In this document: piece by piece, positions 1 through 7,460 of the stretch
Position numbering within the stretch: position 1 is the stretch's first letter
Layout: each line of letters starts with the position of its first letter
Source: an uncultured Phycisphaerae bacterium
GTDB taxonomy: Bacteria > Planctomycetota > Phycisphaerae > Sedimentisphaerales > Anaerohalosphaeraceae
Assembly (NCBI GenBank): GCA_937995495.1
Contig: CALKKA010000108.1
Span: 1 to 15,117, forward strand
Length of the DNA stretch: 15,117 nucleotides
Direction of reading: 5' to 3'
Notes under the pieces: generated by a model
Seen by the model: the letters and a program-made list of their open reading frames with translations, nothing else
The model's database searches: none
Told to the model about the DNA's origin: nothing
Program-made: the position numbers and the translations under genes

Positions 1-292
1 CGCATTTATAAACCCCCGGCTCATAAAACTTGTCATATTTACCCGTAAACGCCCGCTCGGTCCCCTTTTTTCTGAGGATACGATATTCTTCCGGCGTCAG
101 CTTTTCTTTCCACTCTTGCTCGGTTAGCGGCATCTGCGTCTGGCTTGCTTCTTTTTCAGGTTCCATGTCGGGTTCCTTGGCAACAGAAATGGGATTCGGT
201 TCAGGAGGCATTGTGCGGCGGCACCCAACTTCCATCGACGGCACCACCGAAAGCATGATCACTCCAATCAAATGAATAAGTGTCTGATTCAT
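1..292 (-). CDS. msrB: Peptide-methionine (R)-S-oxide reductase MsrB, exported, partial (3' end outside window)
   Basis: MsrB reduces the R-epimer of methionine sulfoxide in proteins. Only the first 97 codons are here. After a 50-residue leader the translation enters the typical MsrB opening: LTEQEWKEKLTPEEYRILR, then GTERAFTGKYDKFYEPGVY and KC, the start of the first zinc CxxC. The catalytic Cys region lies beyond base 1. Residues 4-20 are hydrophobic and a Cys follows at 24, so the protein is probably exported, possibly a lipoprotein, although the residue at -3 is Glu and the lipobox is poor. ATG at 292 has a purine run only one base upstream. An in-frame ATG at 256 has GGAG at a better spacing (5 nt) but would shorten the signal sequence. 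The gene is divergent from pheT. Family assignment is confident; the start and the lipoprotein status are not. Confidence 0.88.
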   Translation of the reverse strand, partial: MNQTLIHLIGVIMLSVVPSMEVGCRRTMPPEPNPISVAKEPDMEPEKEASQTQMPLTEQEWKEKLTPEEYRILRKKGTERAFTGKYDKFYEPGVYKC

Positions 293-371
293 GCCCCTTT
301 ATACGTTGTTTCGGCCTGAGAGGTTCCCCCTATTTTAATGCAAACGCCCCGCATCCTCCCATATCCAGGAC

Positions 372-400
372 TTGTAAAAAAAACCTTAATCCGATAGAAT
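372..400 (+). promoter_or_regulatory. Predicted sigma70-type promoter of pheT
   Basis: TTGTAA (372-377) and TAGAAT (395-400) are separated by exactly 17 nt, giving a start near 407 and a leader of about 50 nt before the AGGAG/ATG of pheT. The match is moderate (4/6 and 5/6). It is a prediction from spacing and consensus only. Confidence 0.45.
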
Positions 401-412
401 GACCCGGATTAA
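386..412. promoter_or_regulatory. Inverted repeat over the pheT -10 (candidate operator)
   Basis: TTAATCCG (386-393) and CGGATTAA (405-412) form a perfect 8-bp inverted repeat with an 11-nt spacer. The spacer contains the predicted -10 TAGAAT, and the right arm covers the predicted start site. No T-run follows, so it is not a normal terminator. A repressor site, or a hairpin at the 5' end of the transcript, are the two readings. The regulator is unknown. Confidence 0.4.
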
Positions 413-456
413 ATGGTTGAGTACTGTCTTGAATAGATATTGCAATAGGAGTTTCA

Positions 457-2481
457 ATGAAGATTTCTTTGGATTGGCTGCGTGACTATGTGGATACGGA
501 GCTGTCAGCGGACGAAATAGGTGATATTCTCAGTAATCTGGGTTTTCCGATCGAAAGCACCGAACAGGTCGGCGACGACACTATGCTGGATGTGGAAGTT
601 ACCAGCAACCGCGGCGACTGCCTGGGCCATATCGGCATCGCACGGGAACTGGCCGCGGCGACGGGCAAGGAAATGAAGATCCCCGCAATCGACCTTTCGG
701 AGTCGGATCAAGAGGCGAAATCGATGGTTCAGGTCAAAATCCATGAACCGGCTCTGTGCAATCGCTATACCGCCCGCGTAATCGAAGGCGTCAAGGTTGG
801 CCCCTCGCCAAAGTGGATGCAAAAGCGGCTGGAAACCATCGGCGTTCGCAGCATCAATAATATCGTCGATGTGACGAATTATGTGATGATGGAAACCGGC
901 CAACCCACTCACGCATTTGAGTATGACGAGATCGGCGGACAGACGATCATCGTCCGCAGAGCCGCCAACGGCGAGCAGTTGATCAGCATCGATGAAACGC
1001 AGTGCAAACTGAACGAGGCGATGCTGGTGATCGCCGATGAAAAGAATCCCATCGCCATGGCAGGTGTCATGGGCGGGCTGGATTCGGAGGTCTCAGATGC
1101 AACAACGACGGTCCTGCTAGAGGCAGCACACTTTGAGCCGGTTACGATCCGCAGTACCGCCCGCAAATTGGTGCTTCAATCCGAAGCATCGTTCCGGTTT
1201 GAGCGGCATGTGGACACTGAAAATATCGACTGGGCCTCGGCACGATGTGCTCAGCTGATGGCTGAAACCGGCGGCGGCACCGTCGCCAAGGGCATAGTCG
1301 ATGCCTGGCCGGAACAGCGAGAGCGTAACACCATCGAAATGCGGCTGTCGCGGATGAACGCCCTGCTGGGCATCAAGATCCCGCTTGATAAAGTCCTGTC
1401 GATCTTTACATCGCTGGGCTTTTCGCCGGAAATGAAAAACGATGATCGGATCATCTGCACACCGCCAAGCTGGCGGCATGACCTGCATCGGGAGGCTGAC
1501 CTGATCGAGGAGGCCGCTCGATGCTATGGCTATGACAATATCCCGGTCGAGCCGAAGATCCATATCGAGGTGGCGCGGCCGAACCTGCGTGAGAAAACCG
1601 CCGGCAAGGTGCGGTCGTTCCTGAACGGGGCAGGCTTTTATGAAAGCATTAATGTCAGCTTTATCGATGCCAAGACCGCCGAGCAGTTCTGTGAACAAAC
1701 GCCAGAGCAGCATTTGTCGGTCGCGGATGTATCGCAGAAAAATCTGAACTTGCTGCGGCAGAACCTGATCGGTTCGCTGATCTTGGTGATGCAGTCCAAT
1801 TATAATGTCGGCAACCGGCCGTGCAGGCTGTTTGAGCTGGCCAATACATTTATTTCGGATGCCAACCACAAGCCGGGGCAACTGCCCAATGAGCACACGC
1901 GCATCGGGCTGGTGATGGATGATGATTTTCGTGTACTGCGCGGGGTGACCGAGGAGTTGGTTCAATCAATCGCCCTCAACAGTACGCTCGAATTCAAGCC
2001 CGCTTCATTCAAGTGGGCACAGACGGGTGCACAAATTCTGATCGACGGCGAGGTGCTGGGCATTGCGGGTCTGCTGAATGCCGATACGGCAGCACAATTT
2101 GACCTGGATAAACAAGTGGTTGCTGCAGCGGAATTAGATTTTGACTTGTTGCTCACAAAGGCGGGCGCGATCCCGGCAGCTCAACCGATCCCTCGGTTCC
2201 CGGCAATTGTTCGAGACCTGTCGTTGATCGTCGATGAACCTGTCCAGTGGGCGCAGATCACGTCAGTCGTACAGGATAAAGCCCCTGCCGAGCTGGAGCA
2301 AATCGACTTTGGCGGCCTGTATCGAGGCAAACCCATCGCAGATGGAAAAAAAAGCATCACCGTATCGCTGCGGTTCCGCGATGAACAGGGGACGCTCCGG
2401 CACGAAACGGTCGACGGGTTTGAAGGTGCGATTCTCAGTGGCCTGACGGATACACTTGGGGCAGAATTAAGAACGGCTTAG
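457..2481 (+). CDS. pheT: Phenylalanine--tRNA ligase beta subunit (short form without tRNA-binding OB domain)
   Basis: Beta subunit of the alpha2-beta2 enzyme that charges tRNA-Phe in the cytoplasm. The opening MKISLDWLRDYV is the usual PheT N-terminus. Near residue 40 the sequence jumps straight to the block ending VTSNRGDCLGHIGIAREL (about 48-65). The EMAP-II-like OB domain found there in E. coli PheT is absent, which explains the length of 674 versus about 795 residues. The B3/B4 core follows, then the B5 domain (about 290-360, ending LIEEAARCYGYDNIP), a catalytic-like domain, and a C-terminal ferredoxin-fold anticodon-binding domain (about 578-672, RFPAIVRDLSLIVDE). AGGAG lies 5 nt before the ATG. 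No pheS is adjacent; the next gene is a DUF6485 protein 21 nt downstream. The assignment is very firm. Confidence 0.97.
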   Translation: MKISLDWLRDYVDTELSADEIGDILSNLGFPIESTEQVGDDTMLDVEVTSNRGDCLGHIGIARELAAATGKEMKIPAIDLSESDQEAKSMVQVKIHEPALCNRYTARVIEGVKVGPSPKWMQKRLETIGVRSINNIVDVTNYVMMETGQPTHAFEYDEIGGQTIIVRRAANGEQLISIDETQCKLNEAMLVIADEKNPIAMAGVMGGLDSEVSDATTTVLLEAAHFEPVTIRSTARKLVLQSEASFRFERHVDTENIDWASARCAQLMAETGGGTVAKGIVDAWPEQRERNTIEMRLSRMNALLGIKIPLDKVLSIFTSLGFSPEMKNDDRIICTPPSWRHDLHREADLIEEAARCYGYDNIPVEPKIHIEVARPNLREKTAGKVRSFLNGAGFYESINVSFIDAKTAEQFCEQTPEQHLSVADVSQKNLNLLRQNLIGSLILVMQSNYNVGNRPCRLFELANTFISDANHKPGQLPNEHTRIGLVMDDDFRVLRGVTEELVQSIALNSTLEFKPASFKWAQTGAQILIDGEVLGIAGLLNADTAAQFDLDKQVVAAAELDFDLLLTKAGAIPAAQPIPRFPAIVRDLSLIVDEPVQWAQITSVVQDKAPAELEQIDFGGLYRGKPIADGKKSITVSLRFRDEQGTLRHETVDGFEGAILSGLTDTLGAELRTA

Positions 2482-2502
2482 ATCAAACGAAAGGATGTTG
2501 TG

Positions 2503-2697
2503 ATGGAATGTAAAAAAGAGAGGAATCTGGACTTTTGTTCCTGCAGTTATCCCGGATGCAGCCGCAAAGGCGTCTGTTGTGAATGTCTGCAATATCACCT
2601 GAAGAGCCAACAGCTTCCCGGGTGCTGTTTTCCGTCGGATATGGAAAAAACCTTCGACCGCAGTTTCAGGGCATTTGCTAACGCGTGGAATCTGTAA
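2503..2697 (+). CDS. Small cysteine-rich DUF6485-family protein
   Basis: A 64-residue protein with nine Cys (3, 12, 14, 19, 25, 26, 28, 41, 42), opening with MECKKE and containing the GVCCECLQYH core and a LPGCCFP turn. These features match my memory of the DUF6485 family of small proteins in anaerobes. The clustered cysteines suggest binding of zinc or another metal; no function is established. A GTG codon directly precedes the ATG at 2503. I prefer ATG because GAAAGGA lies 7 nt before it and the family normally opens MECKK. It follows pheT by 21 nt on the same strand, so co-transcription is likely. Confidence 0.78.
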   Translation: MECKKERNLDFCSCSYPGCSRKGVCCECLQYHLKSQQLPGCCFPSDMEKTFDRSFRAFANAWNL

Positions 2698-2760
2698 AGT
2701 TTATCCGATAGAAAAACGCCCCTCAAACTCTAATCGTTTTTAGGTTTCAGGATGGCGATG

Positions 2761-2783
2761 GATTCTCAGGCAGAATCTCTTTT
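2761..2783 (+). terminator. Weak hairpin with T-run, possible terminator of the pheT unit
   Basis: GATTCT (2761-2766) pairs with AGAATC (2772-2777) across a 5-nt loop, followed by TCTTTTT. The 6-bp stem is AT-rich and therefore weak. Its position between the DUF6485 gene and folD fits the end of the first unit. Confidence 0.4.
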
Positions 2784-2862
2784 TAGCTTGTAAACAGAAT
2801 CTTCATCACAATCCGTAAAATGCGCGGCTTCTGATGAACCTTAAACAGGAAATAGAGGACAC

Positions 2863-3744
2863 ATGACTGCACGAATTATTGATGGGAAACAGGTAGCCGC
2901 TGACATGCGGGCCGAACTGAAAGAAAAAGTCGCTCAACTGAAGGACAAGGGGGTTACGCCGGGACTGGCCGTGGTGCTGGTCGGTGAAGATCCGGCATCG
3001 AAGTCCTATGTAACCGCCAAGGAACGAGCCTGTGAAGAGATCGGTATTTACAGTGATGACAACCGGCTGCCTGCAGAAACGACCGAAGGGGACCTGCTGG
3101 CATTGATCGACAAGCTCAATAAAGATCCGAAAATCAACGGCATCCTCGTTCAGCTTCCCCTGCCAAAACACATCGATGAAGATAACGTTCTGCTGGCCAT
3201 TGACCCGGCCAAAGATGTGGACGGTTTTCATCCGGTCAATGTGGGTAAAATGGTCGTCGGACAAGATGCTTATCTTCCCTGTACGCCGCACGGTGTGATC
3301 CAGCTTTTGCTGCGGAGCAACGTCAAGTTAGAAGGCGCTGAGGTGGTCGTTGTCGGCCGCAGTAATATTGTCGGCAAACCCGTGGCGAACATGCTGATCC
3401 AGAAAGCTGCCACCGGGAATGCAACGGTGACGGTGTGCCACACACGAACCAAGAATATGGCCGAACATGTCAAGCGAGCGGACATCATCATCGCCGCCGC
3501 CGGTTGGCCCAATACCATCACCGCCGACATGGTCAAAGATGGGGCGGTCGTAATCGATGTCGGGGTTAATCGCGTAGAAGATGCGACAAAAAAAAGAGGA
3601 TACCGACTGGCCGGTGATGTGGACTTTGAGGCGGTCAAGGAAAAAGCCTCTTTGATCACACCCGTCCCCGGAGGCGTCGGCCCGATGACGATTACCATGC
3701 TGCTCTACAACACGGTTCAGTCCGCTGAAAAAACACTTCACTAA
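2863..3744 (+). CDS. folD: Bifunctional methylenetetrahydrofolate dehydrogenase / methenyltetrahydrofolate cyclohydrolase
   Basis: Interconverts 5,10-methylene-, 5,10-methenyl- and 10-formyl-tetrahydrofolate with NADP, linking serine/glycine carbon to purine and formyl-Met synthesis. At 293 residues it is full length. Key elements are all present: Tyr49 and Lys53 (YVTAK, the YxxxK of the active site), Gln97 in GILVQLPLP, Asp120 in PAKDVDGFHP, the nucleotide-binding VVVGRSNIVGKPVANML, and the C-terminal PVPGGVGPMTITML signature. GAGGA lies 3 nt before the ATG. It stands alone between the DUF6485 gene and a strong terminator, converging on the cvpA-like gene. The assignment is firm. Confidence 0.97.
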   Translation: MTARIIDGKQVAADMRAELKEKVAQLKDKGVTPGLAVVLVGEDPASKSYVTAKERACEEIGIYSDDNRLPAETTEGDLLALIDKLNKDPKINGILVQLPLPKHIDEDNVLLAIDPAKDVDGFHPVNVGKMVVGQDAYLPCTPHGVIQLLLRSNVKLEGAEVVVVGRSNIVGKPVANMLIQKAATGNATVTVCHTRTKNMAEHVKRADIIIAAAGWPNTITADMVKDGAVVIDVGVNRVEDATKKRGYRLAGDVDFEAVKEKASLITPVPGGVGPMTITMLLYNTVQSAEKTLH

Positions 3745-3757
3745 TGAACAACACAAG

Positions 3758-3795
3758 ATAAACCCCTTTTGCCTAAGGTGCAGCAGGGGTTTATT
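3758..3795. terminator. Bidirectional intrinsic terminator between folD and the cvpA-like gene
   Basis: ATAAACCCCT (3758-3767) and AGGGGTTTAT (3785-3794) are perfect complements, a 10-bp stem with a 17-nt loop. T-rich flanks on either strand allow it to stop folD from the left and the convergent minus-strand unit from the right. Confidence 0.82.
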
Positions 3796-3816
3796 GATTA
3801 TCTCGACATGACTCAG

Positions 3817-4425
3817 TCATTCGATTTCTTCGCTGAGTCTGTCCTCCGGCAGTAATAAAGAACTGTCTTCCTTTTTCTCCTCGACCGATCTATCCAGCTT
3901 TAATAGAAAATCAATCTCCTGTTCGGCTCTATCGCCGATGAAGCATTGAAGGGAGTATTCTGCGAGGAATTTACACACTGTGACCACGCCGGTTTTACCC
4001 CGTCTCTGCATCTTTTCATGGTCACACAACCAATTCATTTTACCTCGTTTCGAGCACGGAGTGACACACAGCGCTAAAATTAACAGGATGCATACAACAT
4101 ATCCACAAAGAAAGCCCAGGATGACTGAGCCAACCTTGTCGAACAGTGCGGGAAAGTAGTCTTCTCTGTACCGGAAAAAAAATATCCATGCAACTGTTTG
4201 CAACAATCCAAAAATCAATCCAAACATCAAAAGGATGCTTGCCGCAGCATAATAGCCGGAGTGCTCAAACCCTGGGCTTAAACTCACAAATAACCGTGTA
4301 GAAAGCACCGAAATAAAAATCGCAAACATGAGATTGAACAGGGTTGCGAACATCACATAGAACCCTTTTTTGAACCCCACAAAGGCCAATATTGAACTCA
4401 CAATTAGAATCAGACACGCCAGCAT
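3817..4425 (-). CDS. CvpA-like integral membrane protein
   Basis: A 202-residue protein with four hydrophobic segments (about 2-22, 24-46, 58-84 and 98-120) and a charged cytosolic tail rich in Glu/Lys. The opening helix followed by a GFKKGFY turn and three further helices is the layout of the CvpA family, which was named for colicin V production and whose molecular role is poorly defined. Similarity is at the level of topology and motif, so the family call is moderate. Its ATG lies 3 nt after the stop of the ATPase gene (TAA ATT ATG), so the two are almost certainly translated from one mRNA. The tail from about residue 120 on is longer than in typical CvpA and I do not recognise it. Confidence 0.65.
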   Translation of the reverse strand: MLACLILIVSSILAFVGFKKGFYVMFATLFNLMFAIFISVLSTRLFVSLSPGFEHSGYYAAASILLMFGLIFGLLQTVAWIFFFRYREDYFPALFDKVGSVILGFLCGYVVCILLILALCVTPCSKRGKMNWLCDHEKMQRRGKTGVVTVCKFLAEYSLQCFIGDRAEQEIDFLLKLDRSVEEKKEDSSLLLPEDRLSEEIE

Positions 4426-4428
4426 AAT

Positions 4429-6051
4429 TTACCCCGCCTCCATTGTAATTCGCTTAATTTCTTTCAGCGTTGTCTCGCCGGCCAAAACGCGCGACATTCC
4501 CTCTTTACGCAGGGATGAGTTGAACCGATTGTCACCCTGCTTTTTCATATCGCCGGGCGTCAGTTGCTGGCTACACAACAAGGTTCGAAGGTCATCATTC
4601 ATATACATAATATCCAGCATTGCGGTCCGTCCATAATAACCGGTCCCGCTGCAATGGCCGCACCCATTGGCCATTAATATCTGCTCTTTCGACACTTCAT
4701 GTTTTTCACAATAATCAAGCTGGCTTTGAGTCAATTCCGCCGGTCCTTTACAATATTCACACAGACGCCGAATCAACCGCTGTGAGATCACCACTGAAAG
4801 CGCCGACGACAATAGCAGCGGTTTAACGCCCAAGTCCATCAACCGCACCATCGCTCCTATATTACTGCTGGCATGAAGAGTCGCCATCACCAAGTGTCCT
4901 GTCTGGGCCGCCTGTACGGCCATTGCCGCGGTTTCAGCATCCCGTATCTCGCCCACGCAAATCACATCTGGATCCTGACGCAGGACACTTCTCAACGAAT
5001 CGACAAAGGTCACCCCTGCCTTGGTATTGACTTCAATCTGGCTGACATGCGGAAGAACATATTCGATGGGGTCTTCGATGGTGATAATATTTCGTTCTTC
5101 AAACTTGACCGCCCGCAACATTGAATACAAGGTCGTGGTCTTGCCGCTGCCGGTCGGTCCGCACACTAAAATCATTCCTCGCGGCTGATTCGCAATCTTT
5201 GTCAACGACCTGACCTGATCGGCTGAGAAACCAACTTCTGAAAGCCCAAGCACCTTGCGGGTCTGGTCCAGCACGCGGATGGCCAGTTTTTCTCCTCCCA
5301 ATACACCCGAAGTGGCCATGCGGAAAAATATCTCTCCTTCCGGAATACGGGCCATGAACGCCCCATCCTGCGGCCGCCGCTTTTCTGCAATGTCCATGCC
5401 GGCAATCGCCTTAAGACTGTTGATCATGGCATTACACTGCTTCGTGTCCAGCACTTCATGCACTCGCAAAAAACCGTCGATACGGAACCGAATGGTGTAC
5501 TCGGCTTCATCTTTGGGATCGATCAGAATATCAGTCGCCCGGGCATTGACTCCATCCAAGATCATTTGCTCCGTCTGCTCCTGGGTTTTCCGGTCTTTTT
5601 TGTTGTCGTGAGCTTGCTTGAGATAAACAACATCAAACGATCGGCCTGATGTGTCGTGTAATTCGATTTCGGGAACGGCCGCCTGACGGCGAGGTTTCTT
5701 TTTAACCGAGCGCTCCAGGATACAATCCACTGCATAGCCGGGAACCTCAGACAATTCCAATTCGCCGTCCTGTATTTTGCAAACTGTATCACCAATAAAC
5801 AAGACAAACAAATGGAGGGGGCCAATAAATAAGGCCGCGATGTTTGATGCATAGCGGTATTTGTCATGAACGAGTGAACTGTAATCAGATCGTCGGACAC
5901 AGTAGAGACAGAGATAGAGCCAGCCAATAAAAAAGAGGACCTTGAGCGGCCGATAGGGAATTGCAGTCTCTCCAATTACCCCTAAAACCAGCCCGCTCAT
6001 ATCTTGTGTAAGCCCTGCTGTACTTAGAAAAATCTGTGCTATTTGAGTCAA
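4429..6051 (-). CDS. GspE/PilB-type secretion ATPase with N-terminal membrane segments
   Basis: Hexameric-type ATPase of the type II secretion / type IV pilus superfamily. Counting from the TTG at 6051 (540 aa), it shows Walker A GPTGSGKT (298-305), Asp box TIEDPIEY (324-331), Walker B VICVGEIRD (363-371), His box GHLVMATLHA (385-394), and a zinc-type four-Cys cluster (431, 434, 464, 467). The usual soluble N1 domain is replaced by two hydrophobic stretches (about 38-52 and 70-87), predicting a membrane-tethered enzyme. The frame also has a TTG at 6075, just after an in-frame stop, without a ribosome site. I prefer TTG at 6051, which has GGAAGGGA just upstream and overlaps the stop of a small upstream ORF as TTGA. 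ATG at 6000 is a third option. No gspF, pilC or pseudopilin gene is nearby; the partner downstream is CvpA-like. Confidence 0.88.
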   Translation of the reverse strand: MTQIAQIFLSTAGLTQDMSGLVLGVIGETAIPYRPLKVLFFIGWLYLCLYCVRRSDYSSLVHDKYRYASNIAALFIGPLHLFVLFIGDTVCKIQDGELELSEVPGYAVDCILERSVKKKPRRQAAVPEIELHDTSGRSFDVVYLKQAHDNKKDRKTQEQTEQMILDGVNARATDILIDPKDEAEYTIRFRIDGFLRVHEVLDTKQCNAMINSLKAIAGMDIAEKRRPQDGAFMARIPEGEIFFRMATSGVLGGEKLAIRVLDQTRKVLGLSEVGFSADQVRSLTKIANQPRGMILVCGPTGSGKTTTLYSMLRAVKFEERNIITIEDPIEYVLPHVSQIEVNTKAGVTFVDSLRSVLRQDPDVICVGEIRDAETAAMAVQAAQTGHLVMATLHASSNIGAMVRLMDLGVKPLLLSSALSVVISQRLIRRLCEYCKGPAELTQSQLDYCEKHEVSKEQILMANGCGHCSGTGYYGRTAMLDIMYMNDDLRTLLCSQQLTPGDMKKQGDNRFNSSLRKEGMSRVLAGETTLKEIKRITMEAG

Positions 6052-6188
6052 TGCTGATCCCTTCCAATAAACCAAGCAATGTAATCATACAAAGACAGCA
6101 ACAAGTCTGCAAGTTTTTTATTTTTTTGGGGGGCGTACTTTCCCAATGCAAAACCTTTTTCCGGATTGACGCCAACATAAAATGCCAT
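6048..6188 (-). CDS. Possible 46-aa small protein coupled to the ATPase gene
   Basis: From ATG at 6188 a 46-residue frame runs to TGA at 6048-6050, where its stop overlaps the preferred TTG start of the ATPase (TTGA). It is Lys-rich in the middle and ends in an amphipathic LLLSLYDYIAWFIG stretch. No ribosome site precedes the ATG; an internal TTG has a purine-rich GGAAAAAGG before it and would give 32 residues. The frame crosses a C6A7 homopolymer tract, so indels or slippage could alter it. I recognise no family. The overlap with the next gene is the main support. Confidence 0.35.
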   Translation of the reverse strand: MAFYVGVNPEKGFALGKYAPQKNKKLADLLLSLYDYIAWFIGRDQH

Positions 6189-6194
6189 TATTAT
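6166..6194 (+). promoter_or_regulatory. Predicted sigma70-type promoter for the STAS-like gene
   Basis: TTGACG (6166-6171) and TATTAT (6189-6194) are 17 nt apart, predicting a start near 6201 and a leader of about 50 nt ahead of GGGGAG and the ATG at 6250. It lies inside the small minus-strand ORF at 6048-6188. Confidence 0.6.
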
Positions 6195-6249
6195 CAAACA
6201 TGAGAATACGTAGGAGTTTTTAAAATCCTTTATCGGGGAGTTTTCAGCG

Positions 6250-6645
6250 ATGCAAACGATGTATAAAATTATCAGCGGTAAAGATTTTATCAAGGCCCGG
6301 CCCAACGGCATCTCGGATCTGGAACAAAGCAAGCAGGTGCTGCTTGAACTGGCGATGATCGCTGGGCTTTCGCCGGAACACGAGATATTACTTGATATTC
6401 GAGAGACCGACGCAGGCCTGACACATGAGGGAGTTTATGAACTGATCAAGGAGCTGGAAAAACACCGGGATTTTTTCCATAACAAGATCGCGGTTCTTTC
6501 CAGAGATGATGAGCAGTACAGCCGTGCCGGTTTTTTTGAGATATGTGCCAATCTTGAAGGGTTTCAGGTGACCGCTTTTATCGATTTTGAAAAAGCCCTC
6601 AACTGGCTTAACAGTACCGGCGGCTTAGAAGAATTATTTGAATAA
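6250..6645 (+). CDS. Small STAS/SpoIIAA-like protein of unknown function
   Basis: A soluble 131-residue protein with no signal peptide or membrane segment. Alternating strands and helices (EILLDIRET, then a helix around YELIKELEKH, then KIAVLSRD, and a final ALNWL helix) look like the STAS/SpoIIAA fold used by anti-sigma antagonists and some lipid-binding proteins. This is a fold-level impression, not a motif match; no phosphorylatable Ser motif is evident. GGGGAG lies 9 nt before ATG 6250. A second ATG at 6259 would open MYKIISG and may be the true start. It is monocistronic, converging on the GAF-like gene 29 nt downstream. The short GC hairpin in that gap has no T-run. Confidence 0.6.
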   Translation: MQTMYKIISGKDFIKARPNGISDLEQSKQVLLELAMIAGLSPEHEILLDIRETDAGLTHEGVYELIKELEKHRDFFHNKIAVLSRDDEQYSRAGFFEICANLEGFQVTAFIDFEKALNWLNSTGGLEELFE

Positions 6646-6674
6646 AACGATTTCCCCTGGGGACCGAAATTCCA

Positions 6675-7310
6675 TCACGACCGGAGCGAGTTCGGTGACG
6701 GTGTTTTCTGGAAACTCCCGATCGCTTCATGCAGACCACTGCTAACGGCAGCTAAACGCGAGAGCTCTTCGGCCTGCAACGGTCGATGCGCGGGGCGATA
6801 AACCAGGACAAAGCCCACTGCCTTTCCAAATCGCCCTAACGGGATCGCGGCAAGTGAAATCGTCTTGAGAGTCGCCGGAGACCCCTGCAGTCCCATGTGA
6901 AGCAATTGGTCCAGCGAACAGATGCGATTCATCTGGCTAACACTTCGAACCAGTTCGCGTGTAAACCAATGCTGGAACTGCCTCTTTTCAACCGGGTCGG
7001 CGACGCCGGTATCGGCAATATGCACATCGAATCCGTTCTCTGACAAAAGAAAAATGGCGGCGTCTATCTCCTTGACAGCTCCTCGAATTCCTCGTACCGC
7101 AGTATCCAGTAAATCCTCCAGGCCGGTGCATCCGAGCAGAGACTCGTAATAAGAGGCGGCAAAACTCGTCGTGGCCAGTTTGCTTGAAAAGTCCCGATGG
7201 GCCGAAACCATATCTCTGCATAAAACATCGATCTTGCCGGCCTGTTTTTTCTGACATGTATGTAGAGAGCGTATCACCTTTAAGGCCCGTTTGTTATCTC
7301 GTGTAGCCAA
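6675..7310 (-). CDS. GAF-like domain protein
   Basis: A 211-residue cytosolic protein. Residues 1-50 are helical and basic. From about 52 to 200 the pattern is that of a GAF sensor domain: a helix with LEDLLDTAVRGI, a strand DAAIFLLSENG, a variable middle, then LAAIPLGRFGKAVGFVLVYRP and a terminal helix with LSRLAAVSSGLHEAI. No output domain (kinase, GGDEF, HTH) is attached and no ligand Cys motif stands out. The ligand is unknown. The start is TTG at 7310, with AGGAG 6 nt upstream and no better ATG. It lies 150 bp downstream of the fumarase remnant and on the same strand. Confidence 0.62.
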   Translation of the reverse strand: MATRDNKRALKVIRSLHTCQKKQAGKIDVLCRDMVSAHRDFSSKLATTSFAASYYESLLGCTGLEDLLDTAVRGIRGAVKEIDAAIFLLSENGFDVHIADTGVADPVEKRQFQHWFTRELVRSVSQMNRICSLDQLLHMGLQGSPATLKTISLAAIPLGRFGKAVGFVLVYRPAHRPLQAEELSRLAAVSSGLHEAIGSFQKTPSPNSLRS

Positions 7311-7460
7311 ATCTCACTCCTGTATCTCGCATTAGAATTCAATTTATTCCTCTAAGACACGTATGTTTCGGCTTTTTATGAAGAGGGCTTAATCAGGAAT
7401 TCCGAGAATTGAAAATCAAAAACAGCTGGCTTATCGGACAGAAATCTCCGAGAAAACTCT

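Noticed and set aside
30..275. 81-codon plus-strand frame
   Set aside because: It is antisense to the MsrB frame, which carries clear family motifs.
298..340. Minus-strand stretch resembling the CTCTCAGGC-AAA end of a glycine riboswitch, upstream of msrB
   Set aside because: Only that short block matches; the conserved upstream helices and the GAAG/GGC core are absent, and msrB is not a glycine-related gene.
1117..1965. 282-codon minus-strand frame inside pheT
   Set aside because: It is wholly within a certain pheT; its residue pattern (Arg/His/Gln-rich, no motif) is that of an antisense shadow.
2788..2821. TTGTAA and TAAAAT upstream of folD as a promoter
   Set aside because: The spacer is 22 nt, too long for a normal sigma70 promoter.
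6650..6670. ATTTC...GAAAT hairpin with CCCC/GGGG between the two convergent genes
   Set aside because: Pairing is interrupted and no T-run follows on either strand, so a terminator call is not supported.
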